From NCBI GenBank assembly GCA_943841495.1, contig CALSYL010000003.1, positions 144,915 through 208,914 on the forward strand: a DNA stretch of 64,000 bases, read 5' to 3'. Origin of the DNA: an uncultured bacterium (GTDB lineage: Bacteria > Fidelibacterota > Marinisomatia > Marinisomatales > Marinisomataceae). The translations under genes were made by a program, and so were the position numbers. Shown piece after piece: positions 40,827-51,300 of this stretch (the stretch's first letter is position 1; every line of letters starts with the position of its first letter). A model generated the notes under the pieces. It was given only the letters and a program-made list of their open reading frames with translations. It searched no databases and was not told where the DNA came from.

Positions 40827-42118
40827 TTAAGGGAATTAACGCAAAAAAATTTTTACTTAAATCTGGTAGAATTATTGATCCATTTTCTAAAAAAACTTTT
40901 AATGGTGATATTTTAATTGAGGGTGGAAAAATTTCAAAAATTTCAGATTCAATATCTTCAAAAGGGAAAGATTATAAAATTATAGATTGTAGTGGATTGG
41001 TAGTGACACATGGTTTTTGTGATATGCATGTCCATTTTAGAGAACCTGGAAGAGAAGACAAAGAAACTCTTGAGTCCGGTTCTTATGCTGCGTTAGCAGG
41101 AGGGTTTACCCAAGTTTGCACCATGGCAAATACAAACCCTGTCATAGACTCTCCAGAACATATTCACTATGTAGTTAGTAAAAGTCAAAAACTGCCTATT
41201 GATATTTTTCCAATTGGAGCTGTTTCAAAAGAAATGAAAGGTGAAGAATTAACAGAGATGATGTTGATGCAAAAGAATGGAGCGATAGCTTTTAGCGACG
41301 ATGGTATTCCAATCCAAAATGCTCAATTTATGAAATTGGCTTTGACATACTCTAGAATGCTGAATGTTCCTATTATGAATCATGCAGAGGATATTTTTTT
41401 AAGAAATGACGGAGTGATGAATGCTTCTTCAACTTCTAATAATTTGGGATTAAAAGGAAATACTAGTCTTGGAGAAGCTGTGATGGTTTATCGAGATTTA
41501 CTATTAGCAGAATCATTAAACAGTAAATTGCATTTACTTCATTTATCAACAAAAGAAGCTGTAGACTTATTAAAGCAATTTAAAAGCAATAAGCAGTTAA
41601 TTTCTGCTGAAGTTTCTCCCCATCACCTATATTTCATTGATGAAGATATCGATTCATTTGATACAAACTTAAAAGTAGCTCCACCTATTAGAAGTAAAAA
41701 AGACAGAAAAGCCTTAATTGAAGGAGTTAAGTCAGGAGTAATTGACTGTATTGCAACTGATCATGCTCCTCATACCTTAGAAGAAAAAGAGACAACTTTT
41801 AACGAAGCGGCATTTGGCATGATTGGCCTAGAGTCATGTTTTGGAGTTATTAATAAAGTCCTAGTAAAAGAAAATGGAATGAGTCTTAAATCATTAATTG
41901 AAAAAATCACAGTAAACCCTAGAAAAGTTATGAATTTAGAAACTAATTTATTTGCTCTAGGTACAAAAGCTCAAGTAGCAATTTTTGATCCAAATGAAAA
42001 ATGGAAATTTGAAAATAGTCATATTTTATCTAAATCTTCGAACTCCCCATTTGTTGGAAAAGATTTAGTTGGAAAAGTAAAATATGTAATTTCTAAAAAT
42101 CAATTTTTTACATTATAA
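40823..42118 (+). CDS. pyrC: Dihydroorotase, type I
   Basis: CDMHVHFREPGREDKETLESGSYAALAGGFT, MANTNPVID, ATDHAPH. Confidence 0.96.
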   Translation: MIKGINAKKFLLKSGRIIDPFSKKTFNGDILIEGGKISKISDSISSKGKDYKIIDCSGLVVTHGFCDMHVHFREPGREDKETLESGSYAALAGGFTQVCTMANTNPVIDSPEHIHYVVSKSQKLPIDIFPIGAVSKEMKGEELTEMMLMQKNGAIAFSDDGIPIQNAQFMKLALTYSRMLNVPIMNHAEDIFLRNDGVMNASSTSNNLGLKGNTSLGEAVMVYRDLLLAESLNSKLHLLHLSTKEAVDLLKQFKSNKQLISAEVSPHHLYFIDEDIDSFDTNLKVAPPIRSKKDRKALIEGVKSGVIDCIATDHAPHTLEEKETTFNEAAFGMIGLESCFGVINKVLVKENGMSLKSLIEKITVNPRKVMNLETNLFALGTKAQVAIFDPNEKWKFENSHILSKSSNSPFVGKDLVGKVKYVISKNQFFTL

Positions 42119-42186
42119 ATTCTCTATCATTAATCATTGACTAATGCTAACACATCAATTAAGTTCCAGAGCATTTTTATAGAATT

Positions 42187-42624
42187 ATGAAAAAGATAAC
42201 AAAAACTATATCAGCAAAAGATGTTAGTCAGCAGTGGTGGCTCTTCGATGCAACAGACCAGGTGTTAGGTAGATTTTCATCTGAAGTTGCACAGGTCCTT
42301 CGTGGTAAACATCGTCCTAATTATTCTCCTAATATTTATATGGGAGATGCTGTTATTATTATAAATGCAGAAAAAATAAGAGTTACTGGAAACAAATCTG
42401 AAACCAAGAAATATTTTAGACATTCAGGTTATCCGGGCGGGGTAAAGTATTCTTCTTTTAGCGAACTCATGAAAAATGATTCCGAGAAAGTTTTGCTTAG
42501 TGCTGTTAAAGGGATGTTACCAAAAAATAAACTCGGAAGAGAAATATCTAAGCATATTAGAATTTATAAAGATAATAATCATGGTCATGATGCACAGCAA
42601 CCAAAAGAATGGAGTTCTAGGTAA
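42187..42624 (+). CDS. rplM: 50S ribosomal protein L13
   Basis: WWLFDATDQVLGRFSSEVAQVLRGKHRPNYSP; GMLPKNKLGREI. Confidence 0.98.
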   Translation: MKKITKTISAKDVSQQWWLFDATDQVLGRFSSEVAQVLRGKHRPNYSPNIYMGDAVIIINAEKIRVTGNKSETKKYFRHSGYPGGVKYSSFSELMKNDSEKVLLSAVKGMLPKNKLGREISKHIRIYKDNNHGHDAQQPKEWSSR

Positions 42625-43022
42625 TGAAGAAAGAATTTTATAATGGCGTTGGAAGAAGAAAGAATTCAACTGCCAGAGTTTATCTTTCAGATGGAAAAGG
42701 AAACTTTTCGATTAATAATGTTTCAGATGATATCAACAATTATTTAAAAAGAGAGTCTTTAGTTATTCACGCTGTAAAACCTTTAGAAGTTCTTAATCTC
42801 AAAGGCAAATATGACATTAAAATTAATGTTAAGGGTGGAGGATTAACTGGTCAAGCAGGGGCAATTCAATTAGGTATTGCTAGAGCTTTATTAAAAATTG
42901 ATGATGAATTTAGATCTCAGCTTAAATCACATGGCCTTTTAACAAGGGACGCTAGAGAAGTTGAAAGAAAAAAATATGGACAACCTGGAGCAAGAAAGAA
43001 GTTCCAATTCTCAAAAAGATAA
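42624..43022 (+). CDS. rpsI: 30S ribosomal protein S9
   Basis: GVGRRKNSTARVYL; GGGLTGQAGAIQLGIARALL; C-terminal RKKFQFSKR. Confidence 0.98.
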   Translation: MKKEFYNGVGRRKNSTARVYLSDGKGNFSINNVSDDINNYLKRESLVIHAVKPLEVLNLKGKYDIKINVKGGGLTGQAGAIQLGIARALLKIDDEFRSQLKSHGLLTRDAREVERKKYGQPGARKKFQFSKR

Positions 43023-43026
43023 TATT

Positions 43027-43767
43027 ATGCAAAAAATTACTAAAGAAGACTTACTTAATTCAGGTGCACATTTCGGCCATGTAAGCAGTAAAACTGATCC
43101 AAATTTTAAAGATTTTGTAGTTTCATCAAAAAATGGTATAGACATTATTAATTTGGATGATACACTAAATAGTTTAGATAAGGCTTTAAATTTTGTTGCA
43201 CATACAGTTCAAAGAAATGGTGAAATTTTATTTGTTGGGACAAAAAAACATGCTAAAGATGTTATTCAGCAAGAAGCTGATAGATGTGGTATGTTTTATA
43301 TTGTTGAAAGATGGCTTGGTGGAACATTAACTAATTTTTCAACAATTAAGAAAAGTATTAAAAGATTACATTCTCTTGAAAAAGAAGGCTCCCCTATTTT
43401 TGAGGATTTGACCAAAAAAGAGCTTTTACAGTTAAATAGAGAAAAAATTAAACTTTCCGATCAGCATAGAGGTATCAAAGATATGAAAAGACTTCCTAAT
43501 GCTATTGTTGTAGTTGATGGTAAAACTGAGTCAATTGCAATTCAGGAAGCTAAAAAACTTGAAATTCCAATCATTTGTATTGTTGATTCAAATACTGATC
43601 CAACTCTTTGTGAGTACCCAATTCCTGCAAATGATGATTCAATTAGAACTATTCAGCTTTTAATTAATGAGATAGTTAATACAATTATTTCAGCTAGTAA
43701 GAAAGATGAAGACAAGACAGAAGAAACTGTTAATAAAGATTCAAACAAAGAAAATAGCAAAGGGTAA
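43027..43767 (+). CDS. rpsB: 30S ribosomal protein S2
   Basis: ITKEDLLNSGAHFGHVSSKTDPNF, ERWLGGTLTNFSTIKKSI, IPIICIVDSNTDP; start set at ATG 43027, since the 42961 start is an overlap artefact. Confidence 0.97.
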   Translation: MQKITKEDLLNSGAHFGHVSSKTDPNFKDFVVSSKNGIDIINLDDTLNSLDKALNFVAHTVQRNGEILFVGTKKHAKDVIQQEADRCGMFYIVERWLGGTLTNFSTIKKSIKRLHSLEKEGSPIFEDLTKKELLQLNREKIKLSDQHRGIKDMKRLPNAIVVVDGKTESIAIQEAKKLEIPIICIVDSNTDPTLCEYPIPANDDSIRTIQLLINEIVNTIISASKKDEDKTEETVNKDSNKENSKG

Positions 43768-43771
43768 ACAG

Positions 43772-44374
43772 ATGAGCATTGATGCTAAACTAGTTAAAAC
43801 TTTAAGAGAAAGAACTGGAGCAGGAATGATGGACTGCAAAAAAGCATTAATGGAGGTAGATGGAGACCTTGATTTAGCTGTAGACCAACTAAGAAAGGCT
43901 GGTATAGCCAAAGCTGAAAAGAAGTCTTCAAGAGCTGCCAATGAAGGAGTTGTTTTTTCATATATCCACCATGGAAATAAGTTGGGTGTATTGGTTGAAG
44001 TAGGCTGCGAGACAGATTTTGTAGCAAAAACTGAAGGCTTTAATGAATTGGCAAGTAGTATTGCAATGCAAGTAGCCGCATCTAATCCACTAGCAGTAGA
44101 CGAATCTGGAATTTCAAAAGAAATTTTAGATAGAGAAAAAGAAATCTTTGTAGATCAGGCCAAATCTTCTGGAAAGCCTGATAATGTTGTTGAAAAAATT
44201 GTTGAAGGAAAATTAAATAAATTTGTACAAGATAATTGCTTAATGCATCAATCATTTGTTAAAAATCCTGATGTAACTATTTCTCAGCTAGTTCAAGAGG
44301 CAGTAGCTAAATTAGGTGAAAATATTACAATCAATAGATTTGTAAGATTTGCTCTTGGTGAACAATTAAATTAA
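43772..44374 (+). CDS. tsf: Elongation factor Ts
   Basis: AKLVKTLRERTGAGMMDCKKALMEVDGDLDLAVDQLRKAG; VGCETDFVAKT; start set at ATG 43772. Confidence 0.97.
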   Translation: MSIDAKLVKTLRERTGAGMMDCKKALMEVDGDLDLAVDQLRKAGIAKAEKKSSRAANEGVVFSYIHHGNKLGVLVEVGCETDFVAKTEGFNELASSIAMQVAASNPLAVDESGISKEILDREKEIFVDQAKSSGKPDNVVEKIVEGKLNKFVQDNCLMHQSFVKNPDVTISQLVQEAVAKLGENITINRFVRFALGEQLN

Positions 44375-45090
44375 TGTCTCAAAATCAAAGAAGAAGAGTA
44401 TTACTTAAATTAAGTGGTGAAATTCTTTCTGGAAATCAACCTCAAGGCGTAGACCCAAAAATCGCACAACAGCTTGCTAGAGAAGTTGCTGCATTAAAAG
44501 CTCTTAATATAGATATTGGTATTGTTTTAGGAGCAGGTAATATTTTTAGAGGTAGAGATGCTTCTGAAAAAGGTATGGACAGAGTTACTGCAGATTACAT
44601 AGGAATGGTCGGAACAATAATCAATTCAGTGACACTTCAAGATTCTTTAGAGCACGTAGGTTGCGAAACTCGTACATTATCTGGCATAGATATCCCAAAA
44701 ATTGCTGAGCCTTATATCAGAAGAAGGGCAATTAGACATTTAGATAAAGGACGAATCGTTATAATAGCTGGTGGAACAGGTAATCCTTTTTTTAGTACTG
44801 ATAGTGCAGCAGCTTTAAGAGCAGCTGAATTAAATTGTGATTTGTTAATTAAAGGTACTAAAGTTGATGGAGTATTCGACTCAGATCCTAACACTAATCC
44901 TGATGCTAAAAAATTTAAATCAATAAGTTTTTCTGAAGTTCTTGAAAAAGAATTAGCAATAATGGACCTAACAGCAATAACTTTATGCAAAGAGAACAAG
45001 ATGCCTATAAGAGTTTTAGATATTACTAAAGAAAACAATCTCTTTAATTTCTTAAATGGAAATTTAGATATAGGTACAAACGTAGAATAA
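44374..45090 (+). CDS. pyrH: UMP kinase
   Basis: RVLLKLSGEILSG, GAGNIFRG, GGTGNPFFSTDSAAALRAAE. Confidence 0.97.
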   Translation: MSQNQRRRVLLKLSGEILSGNQPQGVDPKIAQQLAREVAALKALNIDIGIVLGAGNIFRGRDASEKGMDRVTADYIGMVGTIINSVTLQDSLEHVGCETRTLSGIDIPKIAEPYIRRRAIRHLDKGRIVIIAGGTGNPFFSTDSAAALRAAELNCDLLIKGTKVDGVFDSDPNTNPDAKKFKSISFSEVLEKELAIMDLTAITLCKENKMPIRVLDITKENNLFNFLNGNLDIGTNVE

Positions 45091-45091
45091 A

Positions 45092-45649
45092 ATGTTAAGC
45101 CAAAGTTTAGATTCAGCAAAATCAAAAATGGAACAAACCATAACCTTTGTTTCAAGTGAATTGACTAAGATTAGAACTGGAAGAGCAAATCCTGAAATGT
45201 TCAATAAAATTCTAGTAAAATACTACGACAATGATACTCCTTTAAATCAAATTGCCAATATCTCTGCAATGGATGCTATAACCATAAGTATTCAACCTTT
45301 TGATAAAACGTCTATTGATGATATAGAAAAAGCAATTCTTGAATCTGATTTAGGTTTTAATCCATCTAATAATGGAAACAGTATAGTTATTGCTTTTCCT
45401 CCTTTATCAGTTGAAAGAAGACAGGAATTAGTTAAGGTTGCATCTAAGATTATTGAAGATGGTAGAATTTCTGTCAGAAATATTCGAAGAGAAATGATTC
45501 AATCTGCCAAAAGAGTAGAAGAAGAGCAAAAAATTCCTGAAGATGACATGAAAAAATTTATGGATGATATTCAAGAAGTAACGGACTCTTTTGTGAAGAG
45601 ATTAAATTCAATTCAGCAAGATAAAGAAGTTGAAATCTTAGATAAGTAA
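45092..45649 (+). CDS. frr: Ribosome recycling factor
   Basis: SELTKIRTGRANPEMFNKILVKYY, IQPFDKTSIDDIEKAI, RRQELVKVASKIIEDGRISVRNIRRE. Confidence 0.97.
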   Translation: MLSQSLDSAKSKMEQTITFVSSELTKIRTGRANPEMFNKILVKYYDNDTPLNQIANISAMDAITISIQPFDKTSIDDIEKAILESDLGFNPSNNGNSIVIAFPPLSVERRQELVKVASKIIEDGRISVRNIRREMIQSAKRVEEEQKIPEDDMKKFMDDIQEVTDSFVKRLNSIQQDKEVEILDK

Positions 45650-45666
45650 ATTATTTTCTAAGATTT
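45633..45666. terminator. Candidate hairpin at the convergent frr/nrdJ junction
   Basis: Perfect 10-bp inverted repeat AAATCTTAGA (45633-45642) / TCTAAGATTT (45657-45666), 14-nt loop, spanning both stop codons; lacks a strong U-tract. Confidence 0.4.
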
Positions 45667-48037
45667 ATTCGCATTTAGACCAACCGCAATCTTTACAAAC
45701 CAAACATCCACCTTCATCGACAATACCATTGCTATCACATTCTTTGCAGTACATGCCTTGAGGTTTAGTTGTACTTACAACTTCTTCTGCTAATTCAAAT
45801 TGACCTTTACTGTCCTGTTGAGGTGAATCACCATTAACGAACGATTCTAAAGCTCTACCAATAGCATCAGGTGTTGATAGAATCAACTGACCATCTTCCC
45901 ATGTTGGGTTGGGTCCGCTAATACCTTTTAATTGATTAATAATACTGTTTGGATCTACTCCAGATCGAAGAGATAAAGAAATTAATCTGCTAATTGCTTC
46001 AGTTTGTGCAGCAACAGTTCCGCCAGCTTTGCCGATGGCTGTAAATACCTCACATAGTCCATTTTCATCTTCATTAACGGTAACATACAATGTCCCATCT
46101 CCAGTTCTCATGCGTCTTGTCCTTCCTTCTGTAATAGGGGGACGATTACGCGCTGTTTTCTTTTCAGATGTATTGATATCAGTTGATTTATTTTCTGAAG
46201 ATTTTTCATCAGTGATAAGAATTCCTTCTCGAGAACCTTCTCTGTAAACAGTAATTCCTTTTAAGTTAGCTTTGTAGGCCGTCATATAAATATCAGCAAC
46301 TGTATCAACTGTGGTTTCTTCAGCTAAATTAACTGTTGAAGAAATTGAGCTATCAATATATTTTTGAACAACTCCTTGCATTTTTACTCTGAAAAAAGGA
46401 TCTACGTTATGTGCTGTAACTACATAATCTGGTAAGCTTTCATCAGTACCGAACATTTCCTTGACAACTGGATGATAAACTGTAAAAGTATCAAATTCCT
46501 TACCTAAGCTATCATTCTTTTTAACCTTACGTTTGTAGGAAGTTGCAAAGATTGGTTCAACTCCTGAAGTTACTCTTGCAACAATAGCTCCACTTCCAGT
46601 GGGCGCAACTGTTGTAAGTGTGCAATTTCTTACACCATGATTTTTAATTTTTTCCTGAAGTTCTTTTGGAAGATCTTGAACAAAAAGACTTTCAGAATAA
46701 CCATCCCAATCGAAATTTGGAAACTGCCCTTTCTCTTGTGCTAAATCAGCACTTGTTTCATAGGCAGTGTTTCTGTGAATTTCCATTACTTTAGCTATGG
46801 TATCAAGAGCTTCATCTGAATCATATTTGATGCCCATCTTAACAAGCATATCACCTAGCCCAAGAATTCCCAGGCCTACACGACGATCATTCATAGCATT
46901 TTGTTTTTGTTCTTCAAGAGCGTGACGATCAAGATTATAATCTATAACATTGTCTAAGAATCTTGCGCCAACAGCTGTTGTTTCTTTAAATCCATCAAAG
47001 TCAAAATTACCATTTCCATCTACAAATCTTTCTAAGTTTAAGGCTCCAAGATTACAACATCCACCATCCGGCAACGGCTGTTCCGCACAAGGGTTAGTTG
47101 ATACCAATGGGCTACAATATTCAGCATTATGGTATTTGGTCATCGTGTCCCAGAAAAGTAATCCTGGCTCTGCACTTGCGTGAGCGTGTTTAATAATTTT
47201 CATCCAAAGATCTTTTGCTTTTATGGTAGTATAGACTTTGCCACCCCATTGTAGGTCAAAATCAGACTCGTTTTGAACTGCATCCATAAATTCATCTGTT
47301 AACAGTACTGAAATATTTGAATACTTAACCATGTCTACATCACCAGTTTTGATTTCAATAAATTTTTCAATATCTGGATGATCAACTCTTAAAGTTTGCA
47401 TGTTAGCACCTCGTCTGCCATGCTGAGCAATTGTGTTAGTATTTTCACTAAATAAATTCATAAAACCAACAGGTCCACAAGAATTGCCTCCTGTGCCTAG
47501 GATTTCGTCACCACCTGGTCTTAAGACGGATAAGTCATGACCGCAACCACCACCGTATTTATAGGTCATTGCTTCTTGAATAACACAATCATAAATGGAT
47601 TTGATTGAATCATCTTTAATGCCTACTACGTAGCAGTTATTTAATGTTGTTGTGATATCTTCTCTACCTGCTCCATGCATAATTCTTCCACCTGGAACAA
47701 ATTTAAAATTTTTGAGGGCTTGAAAAAAAGCTGCTTCCCATTTTTCTTGCAATTCGGGAGTTTTTTCAACGCTTGCTAGCGCTTTTGCTTGTCGTTTCCA
47801 TAAGTTCCATGGATGCTTTTCTCCTGGAGCAAGATATTTCATCTCAAGAACGCTACGACCTAATTCGTCTTCTTTATAATAATTTTCTACTTTGTATTCT
47901 TCTGGACAACTTTCAACATCATTTCCATCCATATCTTCTTTGACATTAAAGCCTAAGATCTGATTCTTTAATTCAGAATCGATTTTTGGATTTTTCTCAT
48001 TATCTGTTGGAAAGTTTATTTCTATTGCTTCCGCCAT
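45665..48037 (-). CDS. nrdJ: Vitamin B12-dependent (class II) ribonucleotide reductase
   Basis: PGGRIMHGAGRE, NNCYVVGIKDDSIKSIYDCV, NPCAEQPLPDGGCCNLGALNLERFV, C-terminal Cys-rich CKECDSNGIVDEGGCLVCKDCGWSKCE. Confidence 0.95.
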   Translation of the reverse strand: MAEAIEINFPTDNEKNPKIDSELKNQILGFNVKEDMDGNDVESCPEEYKVENYYKEDELGRSVLEMKYLAPGEKHPWNLWKRQAKALASVEKTPELQEKWEAAFFQALKNFKFVPGGRIMHGAGREDITTTLNNCYVVGIKDDSIKSIYDCVIQEAMTYKYGGGCGHDLSVLRPGGDEILGTGGNSCGPVGFMNLFSENTNTIAQHGRRGANMQTLRVDHPDIEKFIEIKTGDVDMVKYSNISVLLTDEFMDAVQNESDFDLQWGGKVYTTIKAKDLWMKIIKHAHASAEPGLLFWDTMTKYHNAEYCSPLVSTNPCAEQPLPDGGCCNLGALNLERFVDGNGNFDFDGFKETTAVGARFLDNVIDYNLDRHALEEQKQNAMNDRRVGLGILGLGDMLVKMGIKYDSDEALDTIAKVMEIHRNTAYETSADLAQEKGQFPNFDWDGYSESLFVQDLPKELQEKIKNHGVRNCTLTTVAPTGSGAIVARVTSGVEPIFATSYKRKVKKNDSLGKEFDTFTVYHPVVKEMFGTDESLPDYVVTAHNVDPFFRVKMQGVVQKYIDSSISSTVNLAEETTVDTVADIYMTAYKANLKGITVYREGSREGILITDEKSSENKSTDINTSEKKTARNRPPITEGRTRRMRTGDGTLYVTVNEDENGLCEVFTAIGKAGGTVAAQTEAISRLISLSLRSGVDPNSIINQLKGISGPNPTWEDGQLILSTPDAIGRALESFVNGDSPQQDSKGQFELAEEVVSTTKPQGMYCKECDSNGIVDEGGCLVCKDCGWSKCE

Positions 48038-48127
48038 AATTCTCTAATTCTTACCCTCGATTAACGTTTATATTTATTTCGTCCGCAGACAAATCTCTCA
48101 ATGAGATTATTAGTTTTTTGCAAATAC

Positions 48128-48146
48128 TAAGCTTTCGAAAAGCTTA
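48128..48146. promoter_or_regulatory. Palindrome in the nrdJ/IOR divergent intergenic region
   Basis: TAAGCTTT-CGA-AAAGCTTA, perfect 8-bp inverted repeat with 3-nt spacer, 91 bp upstream of nrdJ start. Confidence 0.4.
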
Positions 48147-48331
48147 TTGGCTGGCATTTCAACTTATCTATTTTTTTTTAATTTAGTCAAGATTAAAAAT
48201 GCAAATACTCTATTTTTTTTTAAAAAAAAAGCAAAAGTAATAAATAGCACTTCAATTGATAAATAGTCACATTATTTTGCCTACTTGTTTTGCATTGATT
48301 TCTGTGTTAATATTTGAAGCAATTAACGCAT

Positions 48332-51300
48332 ATGACAGATTTAAATTTGAACAATAAATTTTCACTCGAAGACAAATATACTCTCTTGGAAGGTAGGATA
48401 GTATTATCCGGCATTCAAGCACTTGTACGTCTTCTTCTAGATCAAAATAGGGCTGATTTAATTAGAGGTATAAACACCGGAACTCTTGTTTCAGGTTATA
48501 GAGGTTCCCCTGTAGGAATGTTAGATATCAATCTTGTCAAAAACAAAAAATTATTAGATCAACATAATATCAATTTTATTCCTGGCGTAAATGAAGATCT
48601 TGGAGCAACACTTATTTACGGAAGTCAAATGGCAGGAATGGTTTCAAATGTTAAGTATGATGGCGTACTTGGTATGTGGTATGGGAAAGCCCCTGGTGTA
48701 GACCGTTCTGGAGATATTTTTAGACATGCAAATTTCCTAGGTGTTGGTAAAAATGGAGGAGTGCTTGCAGTAGCTGGAGACGATCCATCGTGTAAATCTT
48801 CGACATTGCCATCTCAATCTGAACCAGCATTATTTGATGCAATGATGCCAATTTTTTATCCTGGAAATGTCCAGGAAATACTAGATTTAGGAAGATTCGC
48901 CTATGAAATGTCAAGATATTCTGGACTATGGTCTGGTTTTAAAATTGTTACTGATATTGCAGATGGATTTAGTAGTGCTATTGTTCATCCCGAGAGGATA
49001 AATATCAACATTCCAGATTTTCAATACAATGGACAACCATGGAAACATACGCAAAATGCTAAGCTTGTAGGTCATCATAGTCTACCTACTGAAAAAGAAA
49101 TTCATTTAGGAAGAATTGAAGCAGCAAAACATTTCCTAGCATCCAATAAAATCAATAAAATTACAGTACACTCAGAAAATGATTCTGTTGGAATCATTAC
49201 TGCTGGTAAAACTTATTACGATGTATTAGAAGCTTTTGACTCACTAGGTTGGGATGAAAAATTCCTTAATGAAAAAGGCATCAGAATATTAAAGCTTGGT
49301 GCAACTTTTCCAGTAGACAGCAAAATTATTAAAAGTTTTTCTGAAAATCTTGATGAAATTTTTATTGTAGAAGAAAAAAGATCATTTATTGAAATGCTTA
49401 TCAAGGAAGAGATTTATAACTATAGTAATAAGCCTGTTATTATTGGTAAAAATGATGAAAATAATAAACCTCTAATCCCTGGATATGGAGAATTAACTGC
49501 TGATGAATTATCAAAAATTTTCTTCAATAGATATGCTCCAAGGTTCGGAGTTGAATCAGATAACAACAAAATCAATATAATTACAGAAGTCGATAAAAGA
49601 ATTTACGGTCAGTCTTTAAAATCCAGATCTATGTATTTTTGCTCTGGCTGTCCCCACAATACTTCGACAGTAAAATTGCCAGAGGGCGATACTGCTTTTG
49701 GTGGTATTGGTTGTCATTTAATGGCAATGTTTGTTGATGATGGTAAAGCTTTTGGTACCACTCAAATGGGAGGTGAAGGTGCGCAATGGGCAGGTATGGA
49801 ACCATTTATCGAAAAAGAGCACATGTTTCAAAATATTGGAGATGGAACTTTTTTCCATTCAGGATCTTTAGCTTTAAGGCAAGCTATTGCAGCTAAATCG
49901 CACATCACATACAAAATTTTATACAACAGAGCAGTAGCCATGACTGGAGCACAAGATCCAGATGGAGGATTAGATTTACCTGAACTCACAAAATATTTAA
50001 AGTCGCAAGGAGTTGAAAAAGTTATTGTGACCACAGATGATACATCTGCATATAATTCCATCGCAAAATCTCGATGGGACAAAGATATTGAAATCATGCA
50101 TAGAGACCATATTGTAGATGCTCAAAAGAAATTAAAGGCTATAAAGGGTGTTACCGTGCTAGTTCATGATCAGTCCTGTGCAGCAAATCTTAGAAGATTG
50201 AGAAAGCGTGGTTTAGTTCATGAGCCAAAGAAAAGAATTTTTATAAATGAAGCAGTGTGCGAAGGATGCGGGGATTGTGGAGTTAAATCCAATTGTTTAA
50301 GTGTTCAGCCTATAAAAACAGAGTATGGACGAAAAACCCAAATAGATCAACCTTCCTGTAACAAAGATTATTCATGCGTTGAAGGTAATTGTCCTTCATT
50401 TATACAAGTCATACCATCTGATAAAAATGATAAAAGATTACTGCCTGAAATAAATTTTGACCCATCTATAATTCCAAATCCTAAAAAAATTCAAAAGGAT
50501 GTAGCTAATATTTTTATGCTTGGAATTGGAGGAACTGGCGTAGTTACTGTTAATCAAATTATTTCTACAGCCGCTTTTATTGAAAATAAGAAAGTGATTG
50601 CGTTAGATCAAACAGGTTTAAGTCAAAAAGGCGGATCCGTTGTTTCTCATTTGAAAATTGTAAATGATAATAAAGAGTATTCAAGTAGGGTAGCTAATGG
50701 AGAATCAGATGCTTACCTGGTATTTGATTTATTAACTGGGGTAAATCCTAAAAATATGGCAAAACTAAGTACACAAAATTCAACTTCTATTATTTCTACA
50801 TCAGAAATACCTACAGGAGATATGGTTAGGTCTACTGCTGAAGAGTATCCTGAAGCATCCTTCATGATTGATCTTATTAAAGAATATTCTAAAGATAGTG
50901 CATTGTTAAATGCAACAGAACTATCAGAACATTTCTTTGGTAGCAATATGCAAGCTAATTTCATTGTTATTGGGGCTGCTTATCAATCAGGAAGTATTCC
51001 TTTATCCAATGAATCAATTGAAAAAGCTATTAAAATCAATGGAGTTGCTGTAAAGCAGAATACGGAAGCATTTAATATTGGTAGAAAAGTAGTATCTGAT
51101 CCACACTGGATTGATACTATTGATTTATATCGTTCTGGAAGTTTAGCGACAGAACCAAAGTTATCTTCCGATGCTATCAACTTGATTGATTCAATATCAC
51201 CTGATGAAGAATTAAAACATATTTTAGAATTTAGAGTTCAAGAACTTATTGATTATCAAAATCTCGCTTATGCAAAAGAATATATTAATTTTGTTAATAC

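Noticed and set aside
42119-42186. Ribosomal-protein leader (L13-type autoregulatory RNA) upstream of rplM
   Set aside because: Only 68 nt with weak CATTA/TAATG pairing; no structure I could support by eye.
48038-48331. Cobalamin riboswitch or NrdR box upstream of nrdJ
   Set aside because: Looked for B12-box-like and NrdR-box-like sequence on the minus strand and did not find a convincing match; needs an Rfam scan.
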